Shown: positions 12,521-25,226 of the stretch, in pieces
Layout of the letters: each line of letters opens with the position of its first letter
Position numbering within the stretch: the stretch's first letter is position 1
NCBI GenBank assembly: GCA_030562195.1
Contig: JAUJPP010000005.1
Span: 6,940,826 to 7,004,825, forward strand
DNA length: 64,000 nucleotides
Origin: Nipponacmea schrenckii
Taxonomy: Eukaryota > Mollusca > Gastropoda > Lottiidae
Direction: 5' to 3'
Translations under genes and position numbers: made by a program
The notes under the pieces: model-generated
Database searches by the model: none
What the model saw: the letters and a program-made list of their open reading frames with translations, nothing else
What the model was told of the DNA's origin: nothing

Positions 12521-12550
12521 ACGATGCTGAGTTGGTGACAAGATGGAATA

Positions 12551-15500
12551 ATGCCACATGAGTTAAATCTTAATTCTAGGATGATAACACTTCCATCAAA
12601 CCATTCCACCACACCTCCAGGATTACCTAATGAATGGTACGAATCCGTAAAGAAATTCCGATTCCCTAGAATCGTCCTGAAAGATTCCCTTGGATACCAA
12701 CTAGATACCTACACTACCCTACAGGAGGCTATATATAGGTAAGCAGACAGGGTAAATGAATAAACAAGAGCATGGAAGAAAGAATGAATGGAATGAATGA
12801 ATGAATAAGTGAATGAAAGTATGAACGAATAAAAGAATTGAATGAATGTGAGAGGTTACCAAAGGATCGGTGGTTAGAAACCAGGGGAGCATTATAATAA
12901 ATAGATCCATCCGTATACTGCTTCAAACAATGAAAGAAAGATCACGAAATTTGACCTTTAACCTTCAATTCCAGAGACAAATGGAATGTAAAGCAATCAC
13001 AAGAAGCATCTAAACCAAATGAATGGCGGTTACCCAAAGTCCCACCACCTGCTAGACCCGATTATACCAGACGTGGACCAGCTAGATCATCCAGACTCCG
13101 GAGTCATCAGTGCCATTATCAGTGTCATCATCAGCATCAAGTCAGCAAGGATGATTTGGATATTTGGTCAAATAAAAGGGTACGTTAAGGTTTTCTGTGT
13201 TTTCAAAAATAGATCTTGAAGTAAATGAATCGCCCTATCAGTAGTATCATTGTCTACAGAAGCAGCGGATGATTCTTCATTAACATCATTATCATCCTTA
13301 GAAGCAACATAGTTTCCTCAAGTCCATCAACAGTCGACAATCCATTACAAATCCACGTTACTTCATAATTTAATTAGAATGTTCTCTAATTACAAACAGA
13401 ACACGTTACAATGATAAGTCATGCTTAAGATACATTGAGTACGATTAATTAACTATGTTCTACATATTAAAGGCGATGGATCTGCTGATCAATGTAAACT
13501 TTATAGAAGTGGAGACTAAATCCGAAATCAGTCTTATAACGCTTCCAATAATGTATTGCACTTTGGTTATATGAGTTACTATAGAGACAAGCGGTGGGTG
13601 GAAAAGGGTATTTGTTTGTCCATTGGTGTATATTAAAGAAAACACTTATTTAATTCTGTTACAGGAGCCGGATGTCGAGGATGTCACATATGTAGCCCAC
13701 AGGTACGTCACTATGGATATTGTCTTACTACAGGTATCCACAACATTAAGTTTCCCTGGTATAAGGTGATGATGAGAATACGCACTCGAAACAGCACTTA
13801 TATGAAACCTTAATACAAATCACCTTTTAAATGTAGATTTTAAATCCAACACCAGAAAGAGATCAGGCCCTATCTATATTCTGACACTAAGATTCGCTGA
13901 AGATTCAAAAAAGCCTTAGGACCTAGTATCTCGGTTAATTGTGGTTATTATCCTTTCAGTATCGCAAATCTGGAGCAGTTGCTCCGGAAGAGACTCCACG
14001 ACGGAGAAGAGATATCTGGATACAGGAACTATTTCCAGATAGTCCATGGACTGTCCCTGGAAAAGAAATACCTATCGGAAACCACCAAGAAACATCCTAG
14101 TTATATGTTCCCCGGGTTCTGTACAGGCTGTCGACGAGCTGGATTGTGTTACGGATGTGAAAGAAATTCTCAGTTACAGTAAGTAGAGTTATTCCCCTTC
14201 CTCAATAATTTCAAATTTAATTCAAGCTTAATCTGAATGAAATAACTGAACTAGATTCGAGTTATTATCGATAGATACTTTGCGAATTCTAATGATGTCT
14301 TTTGCTTTTTGTTTCCATTCATTCAGCCACCATGAAGATTCTCAATCTCGAACTGGTGGAGGCTACACCTACTGGAGACATGACAGAGCTCAGTCCGAAA
14401 TCAGCAAGGAATAATCCCAGGAATTGGAATAAATCACACGACTCACAATCTACTGGTAGACAGACAGATACTGCCGATAAAGGTAAATGGAATTGATGAA
14501 GATGTACTTCATAATGAAAGCCTGGCGTTAACACTACGACTTCAACACATTTGATCAAGGCAACATTGCAATATGGCGATTCTTAAAGTCAACGTCGCAA
14601 CATGGTGACACTCACTCGCTTTATAAAGGCGATATCACTCAACCTTAATAGTGCCACACCAGCTGACCTTAACGTGGCTTCGTTAGGCGGAAAGTGATAA
14701 AATTCGGCATTGCCAAGTCAACCAACTTGGCCAAGGCGGCATCAACATATCATGCGTTTATATTTTATTATCAAGCATTATCTAAATGTATTTCAGTTGA
14801 GTCTGTGGTAGAGGTGTATATAGTTGACGGAAAGAAGAGACTAATTCTAGGTAATGAAGATGGAGATGCTCTTGATGATACTACCATAGAAGAACTATTT
14901 ACCATGAAAATATGTAAGCTTTTTTTTACTGGAATGAATGGACTTCATCTTACAGTTTTTTGGAACATTGTGGAATACGTAGATGTACCTTTTCATCTGT
15001 TTGGACCAAATCAGATGAAGAAATCTATCAAAAATTTCTTTGATTAAAGATTCAATTCTTTTCGTTTCAGGGGAGAGAAATCAGCGACGAGACTGTGACC
15101 ATGTTTTGTGTCTTGACGAATCAGGCGTGGAAATCCTCATCCACAAGAGGAACTTGCAGCAGATCCTAGAAATGATGCCCAAAGATCACCCGGATCGACA
15201 GATGATACAGGATTTGTTACGGACTGAGTCTAGCTCTGGGAAGAGACTGTCTGTTACGATTGATATCTCCAGTAGATTAGGTTCACTGACGCCTTCTTCA
15301 CGTGGGGATGAGAGGCACAGTCTTACAGGTTTTCTTGGTAAGCTTTTTTTTTAAATATCCAATTAGCATTTGCCTAGTTGCATCGTATGGTTCTGAAGAA
15401 CCAAATTGAACCTCGGAACAACAGTGATGTCTATCAAAAGGGAATATATAACACAAAACAGAATCCGATTGATATAAAGAAAATAATTATAACATAATCT

Positions 15501-18500
15501 CCACTTTCAGAAAATGTCCAAAGAGAGAGAAGTACAGGGACAAGAGACAGTGAAGACACAGAACTAACTGAAACTGAAGAACAACCCAGAAGACAATCGC
15601 TGTATAAAGGTATTTATACTAATAACTTTGAAAATATAGGACTCATCCATTGGCAATGGCTTATCTGTCCTGAAAGAAGGAAGCAAATCCATTGTACACT
15701 CAAATGATTCCTCATACATTTTCATTTTGCAGCACCTAAACCATTTCAATTGAAACCTCGAGAACGTCGTGAGATTGTCAGCCAGTCACCGTTCTCCACC
15801 GACAGACAATACAACATCCAAACCGGAAGTGGTTTCCACATTAAAAAGAGCAATAAGGAACTGACCAAATTTGTGGACGTATCGACAGGAGGGGCTGTCT
15901 GGAATGTAAGTATATGCCGATGCAAACATCAGAGAAGGTTTCAGACCTCCGATTCGGTGTTTGACCATTGTGTAACCTTTTACTAAGAATATTTCAGAGT
16001 ATTTCAGGTCTGCTTCACTGACTGTATCGCCTCTCTAGGACTATATATGTCTGTTTTAACTGGAGATATATACTAGCACGTTGCTAAACGAATTAATTTG
16101 GCTGCTTTTCAGGCACCCAAGAAGTTCGAGCTTCAGAAATTCGACAGAGATCAAAGATTCCACAAATTAAAGAACGGAAAAGACGACAACATTATTCAGG
16201 TATGCTTTTGAACGTTACTCATTTGAATCATATTTCAGTTCCATGCTTTGCATTAGTCGGGGCTACTGAAATAAATATTGTATGCCGCGATCAAAGATGA
16301 TATTCTATTTAGCTGATTAATAAACTGAAGTTTTACACCCCATTGTCCTATTACCTATTATACCTATTTATTTTGTAGAATAATAATGAAGATAGGAATG
16401 CAGATTATGAAGATTTTGACAGAGCTGAGAGGTAAGCTCGTTTTATCAGACATTAAGAGGAGGGGGTCGGTGGAATTCAGTCTCCTAGATGTAAGAGGGG
16501 GTGTTAGTGTCGTGTTAGTGTCGTGTTAGTGTCGTGTTAGTGTCGTGTTAGTGTCGTGTTAGTGTCGACTGTAAACAGCAGAGTTAGTATCTGATGATGA
16601 ATAATCTACAGATCTCTATTCTTTTTATTTCAGATATGGCCTCAGAAGACTAGAACCTCTACTATCACCAGATTCTGGATTAGAAAGTGAGATTATGACA
16701 GGTATGTTTATCTAGATCCTTCCAATTCTTAATACTATACAATACCAATGAGACTTTTGTCAATTTTTTTGTATTGAAGCCTAAAGCATTACCACAGTTA
16801 CAGGCTCTAGAGCTGCATGTTCTTCTTTACCTATCTTAATTAATATATAAAATTTATATTTGTTTATCATTTTAGAATCAGTAATGACTTCTGAAAGCAA
16901 CAAAGAAAACGAGGTCGCCCAGGATCAAACTGGAGGTAAGCAATATAGTAGAACAACACTTAATAAATGATATTTATAATCAGGGTCTTTAAAGGGAAAG
17001 GCTGGGTACCTTAGAGTATACTATGAAAACCAACCAGGTATCAGCCAATAGGGTAGTAAAAACAATACTATAGTATAGTACACATTTTATTAGTATATAT
17101 TCTATATTTAATAGTTGGCTGCCATTAGTGTTTCGATATACCACTCATTGGTATAAATATACCCAACTTAAATCCATATTTGGCTACCATTATATAATGC
17201 AAATTGAAAAGAAATTGTATGCTCTTATACGTATTAGGTGCTCCATAACTTACGTAAGTAACATAACAGTGTCCTATATCCCCAGTAATAGTATATAGAT
17301 CTATGAGGGGGGTAGTGTGATATACTCTATATATAATGATGTAATTCGATATCGGACTCAATCAAACTGTATATTATATACTCCATTCAAATCTTATCTA
17401 TAACCCTATCGACAGTGTTTGTTTGGTTTTAAAAGAAATTTATTAATCATCCGTTGACAATATAGTTTACTGTTTTATAATATATATATTTTATAAGTGT
17501 TACGGGAAATAGCAAGTGTCTGTTACTCATTTTTAGGAGAAGTGAGGTCGTAACACGCGATATTACGGGAATTTAATTGTTTTAATGTGGATTAAAACCT
17601 TCTTTTTGTGGTTTGGATACCGGACTTTACTCAATATTCACTGTTATGACTTTAGAGTATTCAAATAAAACATTGTTTCGGCACAAACACACTCTCTGCT
17701 ATATATATGCCTAAGTTAGATGTTGACCATATCCTACGAGTAAACCCAACTAGCCCGATGGAAGACGCCGCAGTTCAGTCTTTAAGAATACGGGGACTAT
17801 CTTCTGACGATAGTCTTCTATCTAATAGATCAGGTTGGACCGATAGATAGATCATATATTTATTTTCATCCATTACCCATTGTATATTAACCTTGGGTTA
17901 GATGTTGTACAGGACCATGTCCTTGTGTATTGAGCCTAATTCTAACCCATGTTAAATAAGGAGTTTATTATATGTTTCAACGTGGTCGAAGCACAAATTA
18001 TGAAAATAAGAAAACGTTCTGGATATGTGGTACGTGATAGTGTGGTACGTTTGTGCTATAAGCAAGAAAAGACCAGGTTACTTCGATAGCTTAAAAGCTA
18101 AAATTCTTATATTTTTTCTATTTTCAGATCAAGACAATGAAAACCGAACGGATCGTTTTTCAGCAAATGGAAACCAAAGAGGTATGGAAATGTTATCTTG
18201 TTTTTGTAACATAACAATAGAGTGAGGTTGGGAATGTTCTACAGTGTGCGATGGGGTAAAAATATCTCTTTTTTTTATTCAGACTGGATGAAAACAACAT
18301 CACATAAATCAGATTTAGAAAAACAAAATGGCCGTGGGGATGGCGAAGAAATATTGTCAAATAAAAAGACTAGAAAAGAGATCTTGAAGAAGAGCAGACG
18401 ATTAAGTCAGGAACGACAAGCCTCATGGGTAATTCTGTGTATTATGTTTATATTTTTATCACTATAGAAGTGAAGCTCGGAAACAAGATAGCCCACTTAG

Positions 18501-21500
18501 ATACACTGATGAGGATTGTGTATCCGAAACACTCTAGTTAATAAAATGATCCTCACCTTTTGATTTCCAGGCATCATCTAAATCAGCACCATCAGATGAA
18601 GATCGGCCATCAGAACAACAGACGGAAGACAGCTTTATATTTCCTGAAAGAGAGAAGGACAGACTGAAATTACCAAACTATCAAGTTCAACGACTTTCAC
18701 CTGATTTACCTATTATAGGAGCTGGGGTATGTTGAATACTTCTTTACATATACCTCCCCATATTACGGCTTCTTACAGCTAACAAACATTACTTTGAATA
18801 ACGCGTTCGTATTTGATTTAAGTTTTTAACCAATCACGTGTAGTAAGCTAGCTTGAACTTGAACGTTATAATTTCAGACAAAAGGAGACCGAAGAAAATC
18901 CAGTATGAAATTCGCTGTTGAAATTCCACCAGAGATGAAAAAACCACCAAAGAAACGACCTCCTCCCCCAAAATCCAGAAAACTGTAAGACTTCTAATCA
19001 CTGGCTACATTCTGGCGAAATGTTCTAAATATTGTTGAGGACAAGGAATAAATTTGTCTTAAACCAAAGATACTAACTCATCAAACAGCGCTCAATGAAC
19101 CCCACAATTACATTTTATCATATGGTTCTACACACTTAAGCAATGCCAAGTTTACTTTCACAATTCTTGAGTAGCCCCATTAACAAAGTCGTCTCTTTCT
19201 TACAGACCTAAAATGCAACAGACTCCTAGACGAAAGAGAAAAGCAGCTGAAGCTCCAGTTTCTGCAGATGAACTGAGAGAAATCCACGATCCTTTAGATT
19301 TCTTGGCTAAGTACTGTATCATTAAGTAAGTACAGCCAGAGTACTGGGATGCAATCGGCGGATCTACTATAAGAATTTTATAGATCATAGTTCAATATAT
19401 TTATCGAACACCGACGTCCCAAGGAGATCAACACGTTTCTGTAATTGCTCCTCCTTGTCCACGAATTCAAACAACAAACCACAAGAGCTCATACTAAGCC
19501 TTCGCCTCTAATATATCTATTTCAGCCCAGTAAGGTTGCCATATTACGAGCTAATCTTTGAATCAGCGGTATCGGAGAACAAACCAGAGTATGGTCTACC
19601 GAACCTGGTGGCACTGAAAGGAGACGAATCTCAACACCGGCATCTTCAGTCTTTATCAAACCACGAGGTCTCTATGCTTCGTGATATGACTCTTATTGGA
19701 CACAGTAGTCCTCCCATACAAGCAGTAAGTATGGCACAGGCATCAGCTTTAGAGGGGCTTGGGGGACTGAACATACAAAACTGGCATCTTAGCAGATTTG
19801 GCTTGACATTTTGTTAGTGTTTTTGGTTCGTGATACCATGAAGAACAAATCCAAAAAGCCAGTCAAATTTCTCAATTCCAGGGAAACATGATAGAAGAAG
19901 AAAGTCTAAAGAAGCTGGATTTTACCATCGAATCTCTGGAATCCAAGCAATCAGAGCTAGAGAACAACTTGAGGAGTCTAGAAGGTAATAGATTCTCTTG
20001 ACAAGGTGTTAGATCTGAGTCGGGAAAGATGCTGGAGCAATCCTAGATCTTTAGAACCTCGAATCTGGGAAACTCAGTCCCGGAGTTTCCGTTAAGCTTT
20101 GAGGACAATCTGGCAGGTTTTATTACTGGAGTAAGATAGTTCATGAGACGTTCCTCCTTCTTCTGTAAGCCAACTCTAAAAAACTGCCATGTTAAAGCCA
20201 TTAGACCCCCCACACATACATGCACTGATCTAAGAAGAATTACAAAGAAGATCAATACATTTCTATTTTATGGTATTTTGTAGCGAAGAGGTTATGTATG
20301 ATAGCCCAGATAGCTATCGAGGAATTCCCAGGAATCGATGGAGCCAACTATTCTCCCAGGAAACAGAAAAAGGTAGAAAGTCTTTGATATCTACTCAGAT
20401 GAACTATGCAATACTAAATGTTTAGAAAAAGTTTAGTTATATCATTAGCTACCAATGGCGTTAACATCACAAACTGAAATACATTGATATCGCAAAGACA
20501 GGAGAATATTGTTAACTCTTGGAAACCTATTTTGGGGTGGTGATTGTCAATGCTCTCACTACATGATCAGCATGATTTCTATTTTAGGCTAAAACAGACC
20601 CTGGTCTACCGTTAACAGATCCATCTGAAGTAACACCAGATATAATTGTACAACGACTGGATAAAAAGGGCTTTCAACAAGTGAGTTATTGTAGAAGGAC
20701 TGGATGGATAAGACTGGATACTGACTAGACTAATACTAAGGAAGAACAGTGATATAAGGGATAAGCCTCAGGCCACATTGAAGAATCGAAATTCTAACAA
20801 GACTGTTAAAGCTTAATATTGCCTATTCATCCAAGGTCCCCATAGTGATATCTCAGTCTATGCCAGCAAATAGACTGAAATGCTACGCTAGAAGATGACG
20901 AGTAAACGCCGTCCTTTAGTTAACTAATATCAGTAGATACCAAGGTTTCCTGTATTGAACATTATAATATAAATATATATTACAGATCTGTAAGACCGAC
21001 AGTGTTCGCTCCATTGATCTGGAAATCGAGAGATGTCATCAAAAATCACAGGAAGTTGCCAGTCGCCTTGCTCATAAAAACGGTAAGATACGCCTTGTTT
21101 TGTCCTTCTTTTCTTTCTGGCATGGTCTAGTATGAGCGGAGAGGAAAGGAGGAATGGACGGAGGGAGAGGGGGTTGTGTTGCTACAAGGTAACGTGTTTA
21201 TATTTTATATGTATTACAGAGGAGAGATCGATATTACTGAGTTACTGTGAAGATGAATATATTAACAGACAGTTTACAGAAACACACCCGGCTGATTTCA
21301 GACGACAACAAAGTGTTCTATATAACACCCTGAGACCCTGTCCAGTGAGTATATTACTTCCTTCCAAGAAAACTTGGGTAGATTACAATGTTGTACGTTC
21401 TATACAGTGCTCAAATACCAAGTAAAACAACCATGAAATACGCGCATAATACATAATAAGAACTTGAAACTGCTCAAGCTTTTGATTTTTTAGATTGGTT

Positions 21501-22725
21501 CGGGCTTCTGCGATATAGAATTAATACTCCCCTTCTCCATTCTTTTGATAGGATTACGAGATCAGTTTAGATAATCTACGAGAATCTTTACAACAAGTCA
21601 ACAACCATCTACTAACAGATCGGGAATGTGACTTCTTATATCATGTGAGTATAGGACTAGCTATCTATTCTACCAACTTGGCACGGATTACAATTCAATG
21701 TCTGTGTTTTCTTGTAATTTAAATGTTTTGTTATTTGTTTTTATGCCAGGTATTAGACTTACCAGGACGAGAGAAGATCAACTTCCGGTTGTTTTCTGTT
21801 GTGGCAGCTCTGTCTGAAAAAGTAACACAATTAGAGTAAGTTCTCTTTTTATCAAAGTTGTTTATTGTGACATCCTGTGGGGACCTTTCAGCCACTCCCT
21901 AACACAAGGCACAGTACTAATGGTGGGCAGCCAATCGATGCTATATATTTGTGCCTTTTACTCCACAATATATACTGGCTCTATATAATGTATTTTGAAC
22001 ACATTGCTTATAATGATTGTTATTTTTCAGTCCAATGATTCGACAACTGATGAATAAACATGATTATAAAGCCTTGGACATCAAGATGGAGAAATGTAGA
22101 GTAGGTTTTCTTCTATTGTCTTTTATATTATTCGCTTTGTTCGAGACTCAGGCATTATTACAAACATAGAACATTACTAGATACGTGGGGATTTACTAGA
22201 TACTTGGAGCATTACTAATGGAGCATTTCTTATTGAATACTATTATATATATATATTCTAACTACAGGAATTGTTCAGTTTTCTACAAGAAGATATGGAA
22301 TCAGGGGACGCAACTTCTACGAGTTTAATCCTAGAACTAACAGCTGGTGGTTTAACACACGAACATATTCATTATGTAAGTAAAGAGACGGGGGTCGGCA
22401 AGGATAGGGGGTCAAAATCGAACCAAGATAAGTAAGGAGACGGAGGGAGAGGGGTCGGATAGGACAGGGGGTCAAAATCGATCTAGATCAAGATACCATT
22501 TGGGGTCAAAGTTACTGAGTTACTTATTGAAATGTACATGTACTAAGCATTACCAACGCTTACTTTTACTTTCTCATGTTTTTTTATCTTTAGGTATTGA
22601 GTAAATTTAACAGAGAAGGAAGGGGGCTGATAGATTTCATGGATTTCGTCACCTATATTCCCTTATTTGTGGAGATTCATCAACGGATTATTAAAGATCC
22701 ACTCAATGAGGACCAGGACATGTAG
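12551..22725 (+). CDS. Large 29-exon gene, unrecognised; Cys-rich motif and EF-hand-like C-terminus
   Basis: Exons: 12551 (or 12580, after TTCTAG)-12738, 12975-13179, 13665-13702, 13960-14178, 14327-14482, 14797-14913, 15071-15337, 15511-15609, 15733-15905, 16113-16199, 16379-16431, 16634-16701, 16876-16935, 18128-18181, 18283-18428, 18571-18726, 18878-18984, 19206-19325, 19526-19724, 19882-19984, 20284-20372, 20588-20680, 20986-21082, 21220-21344, 21552-21644, 21750-21835, 22031-22100, 22268-22375, 22594-22725 (TAG). All have GT-AG borders and compatible phase except the exon 4/5 junction (see findings). About 1,150 residues. Seen: GFCTGCRRAGLCYGCER in exon 4, a polar Lys/Glu-rich middle, KKRPPPPKSRK in exon 17, DPLDFLAKYCI in exon 18, a coiled-coil-like segment in exon 20, and two EF-hand-like helix-loop-helix stretches near the end (LTDRECDFLYHVLDLPG and LSKFNREGRGLIDF), whose loops lack the full set of calcium ligands. 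No family recognised; a ciliary or cytoskeletal scaffold is only a guess. Confidence 0.8.
16499..16569. repeat. 11-bp tandem repeat in an intron
   Basis: About six perfect copies of GTGTTAGTGTC within the intron between 16431 and 16634. Confidence 0.9.
17707..17833 (+). CDS. Candidate alternative first exon of the large gene
   Basis: ATG at 17707 opens a clean frame (MPKLDVDHILRVNPTSPM, ending SDDSLLSNRS) that runs to a possible donor CAG/GTTGGA at 17833/17834 in phase 1. That is exactly the phase needed to splice into the exon at 18128. A TATA-like CTATATATAT stands just before the ATG. It would give a shorter protein lacking the Cys-rich N-terminal half. The donor is not a strong match and no transcript evidence is available. 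Confidence 0.4.
18506..18530 (+). other. Hammerhead-ribozyme-like core in an intron
   Basis: CTGATGA (18506-18512), a perfect 4-bp stem GGAT/ATCC around loop TGTGT, then GAAAC (18526-18530). This matches the conserved catalytic core and stem II of a hammerhead, including the G-C closing pair. Stem I and a clear NUH cleavage site were not established. A competing 7-bp inverted repeat (GATACAC/GTGTATC) overlaps the same bases. It lies in the 142-base intron 18429-18570. Confidence 0.3.
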
Positions 22726-22784
22726 TCGGTTTCGTTATTGTATCATTGTGTGCCATATTTAACGAAATAGAAGCGGGATATCTT

Positions 22785-25226
22785 TGTCATTGGTCCCATT
22801 TTAAGGGAATATGTCGAAACGTTTATTAATTGTTATTATTATCGTGTGCCCGGGAAAAACATGTATATTGTATAGTTTGAAATGCTATATTGTATGCGAT
22901 TATAAAGAGTTGAGACTAAAGAGTATTCTGATACATATGCAATGAAAAAATACATATTCTAGTTTTGGGTCCTTGGAGCGGAGCTACTCTCTATAGTGAT
23001 ATGTTACTATTAAATATTGTCTGGTGTTATAAATATATTACTCTAAATATATTACTTACCATAATATAAACACTCAGTTTCAAACTTATATTATCGTAAT
23101 AAACTTTATTTCAATGGTTCCATTTAATGTAATTTTTATACAGTGTTTCTCTTCCTCGGACACTCGTTTCCAAAGAGTTCCGAGACCGAGATTCATCTTT
23201 ATGCCACTGTATAAAGGAAGTCAAACATGTCATAGTTTAAAATGTACGAGTTTATGCATTCTCTCTTCTACAATTAACATCACTAAATATTTGTTATTAC
23301 AAGTTGTTTCTATTTTATTTTATTCCCATGGAAACATTCTTCAAGAATGTACGGTACAATTTCACCTGATGAGGACAATGTAAAATGTTGAAACGTTGTT
23401 TACAAATGGTTGATACAATAACCTTACTTGTCCATTATCATGTGAGAATTTCGCATTGAAACAGCTAGACCCGTTAGGCCTATACATTGCTCAGTTCCTA
23501 TTAAAGGGAGACAAATCCTATATACGCATTTACTGAATAAATCAGACCACAGTTAAATAGCTCTTTACCGGAAAAGTTTTTAATCTGAAAGTAATAATGA
23601 AATCATTATAATAACAGGGATTTAAAAAGCATTTGCAATGGAATTAAAATCTTACCTTCTAATGCAGCCATATTCACGACAATCAAGCTGGCATTTCGGT
23701 AGGCGTAGCCGTATGTTCAGGGGAGATGAACTGAAAGAGGTGAAAATAAGTGTCATTGACATTTGCTAATTATTTACGGTCTGTAATTAATAATCGGCAA
23801 GTGACACAGGCATCAGAAGGGGTGGGGAATGTCAGGGTGGAGCGAGATCTAACCTGATCAATGTAATTCGAGCAATCACGAATGGCAAGAAAACTTTTGT
23901 TGAAAAACCATCAATTCAAAGCTGGCGGGGCAGACGAGACAGTAGCCTGCCCTATTTGACTCTCATCGATCGCATTAGGCCAAGGCTTATGATTTAAAAA
24001 TTAGTCATTGGTGCCATAACTTTAAGGGAATATGTCGAAACGTTTATTAATTGTTATTATTATCGTGTGCCCGGGAAAAACATGTATATTGTATAGTCTG
24101 AAATGCTATATTGTATGCGAATATAAAGAGTTAAAAATAAAGAGTATTCTGATACATATGCAATGAAAAAATACATATTCTAGTTTTGGATCCTTGGAGC
24201 GGAGCTACTCTCTATAGTGATATGTTACTTTTAAATATTGTCTGGTGTTATAAATATATTACTCTAAATATATTACTTACCATAATATAAACACTCAGTT
24301 TCAAACTTATATTATCGTAATAAACTTTATTTCAATGGTTCCATTTAATGTAAATTTTATACAGTGTTTCTCTTCCTCGGACACTCGTTTCCAAAGAGTT
24401 CCGAGACCGAGATTCATCTTTATGCCACTGTATAAAGGAAGTCAAACATGTCATAGTTTAAAATGTACGAGTATATGCATTCTCTCTTCTACAATTAACA
24501 TCACTAAATATTGGTTATTACAAGTTGTTTCTATTTTATTTTATTCCCATGGAAACATTCTTCAAGAATGTACGGTACAATTTCACCTGATGAGGATAAT
24601 GTAAAATGTTGAAACGTTGTTTACAAATGGTTGATACAATAACCTTACTTGTCCATTATCATGTGAGAATTTCGCATTGAAACAGCTAGACCCGTTAGGC
24701 CTATACATTGCTCAGTTCCTATTAAAGGGAGACAAATCCTATATACGCATTGACTGAATAAATCAGACCACAGTTAAATAGCTCTTTTACCGGAAAAGTT
24801 TTTAATCTAAAAGTAATAATGAAATCATCATAATAACATGGGATTTGGAAAGCATTTGCACTGGAATTAAAATCTTACCTTCTAATGCAGCCATATTCAC
24901 GACAATCAAGCTGGCATTTCGGTAGGCGTAGCCGTATGTTCAGGGGAGATGAACTGAAAGAGGTGAAAATAAGTGTCATTGACATTTGCTAATTATTTAC
25001 GGTCTGTAATTAATAATCGGCAAGTGACACAGGCATCAGAAGGGGTGGGGAATGTCAGGGTGGAGCGAGATCTAACCTGATCAATGTATTCCAGCAATCA
25101 CGAATGGCAAATAAACTTTTGTTGAACAACCATCCATTCAAAGCTGGTGGGGCAGAAGAGACAGATCTCATCGATCGATCGATGATCGATCACATTAGGC
25201 CTAGGCTAATGATTTAAAAATCAATC
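22785..25226. repeat. 1.22 kb tandem segmental duplication
   Basis: Copy 1 (about 22785-24005) and copy 2 (about 24006-25226) align with an offset of 1221 bases and differ by only a few percent. The first copy begins about 60 bases after the stop codon of the large gene, so it contains that gene's 3'UTR. Each copy has an AATAAA (23098-23103 and 24319-24324), a CTGATGA...GAAAC motif (23366-23394 and 24587-24615), and a minus-strand ATG with donor-like end. The 89-codon ORFs shared by both copies have no sign of being coding. Copy 2 shows an expanded CGAT run near 25165-25185. Confidence 0.9.
23098..23103 (+). terminator. Poly(A) signal of the large gene
   Basis: First AATAAA on the plus strand after the stop at 22725, giving a 3'UTR of about 400 bases. 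It is repeated in copy 2 at 24319, which could serve as an alternative site. Confidence 0.5.

Noticed and set aside
12249..12557. ORFs in the 46-bp repeat
   Set aside because: Repeat artefacts.
23114..24604. 89-codon plus ORFs, one in each copy of the 1.22 kb duplication
   Set aside because: Identical by recent duplication, not by selection; they fall in the 3'UTR region downstream of the poly(A) signal, and the sequence looks non-coding.
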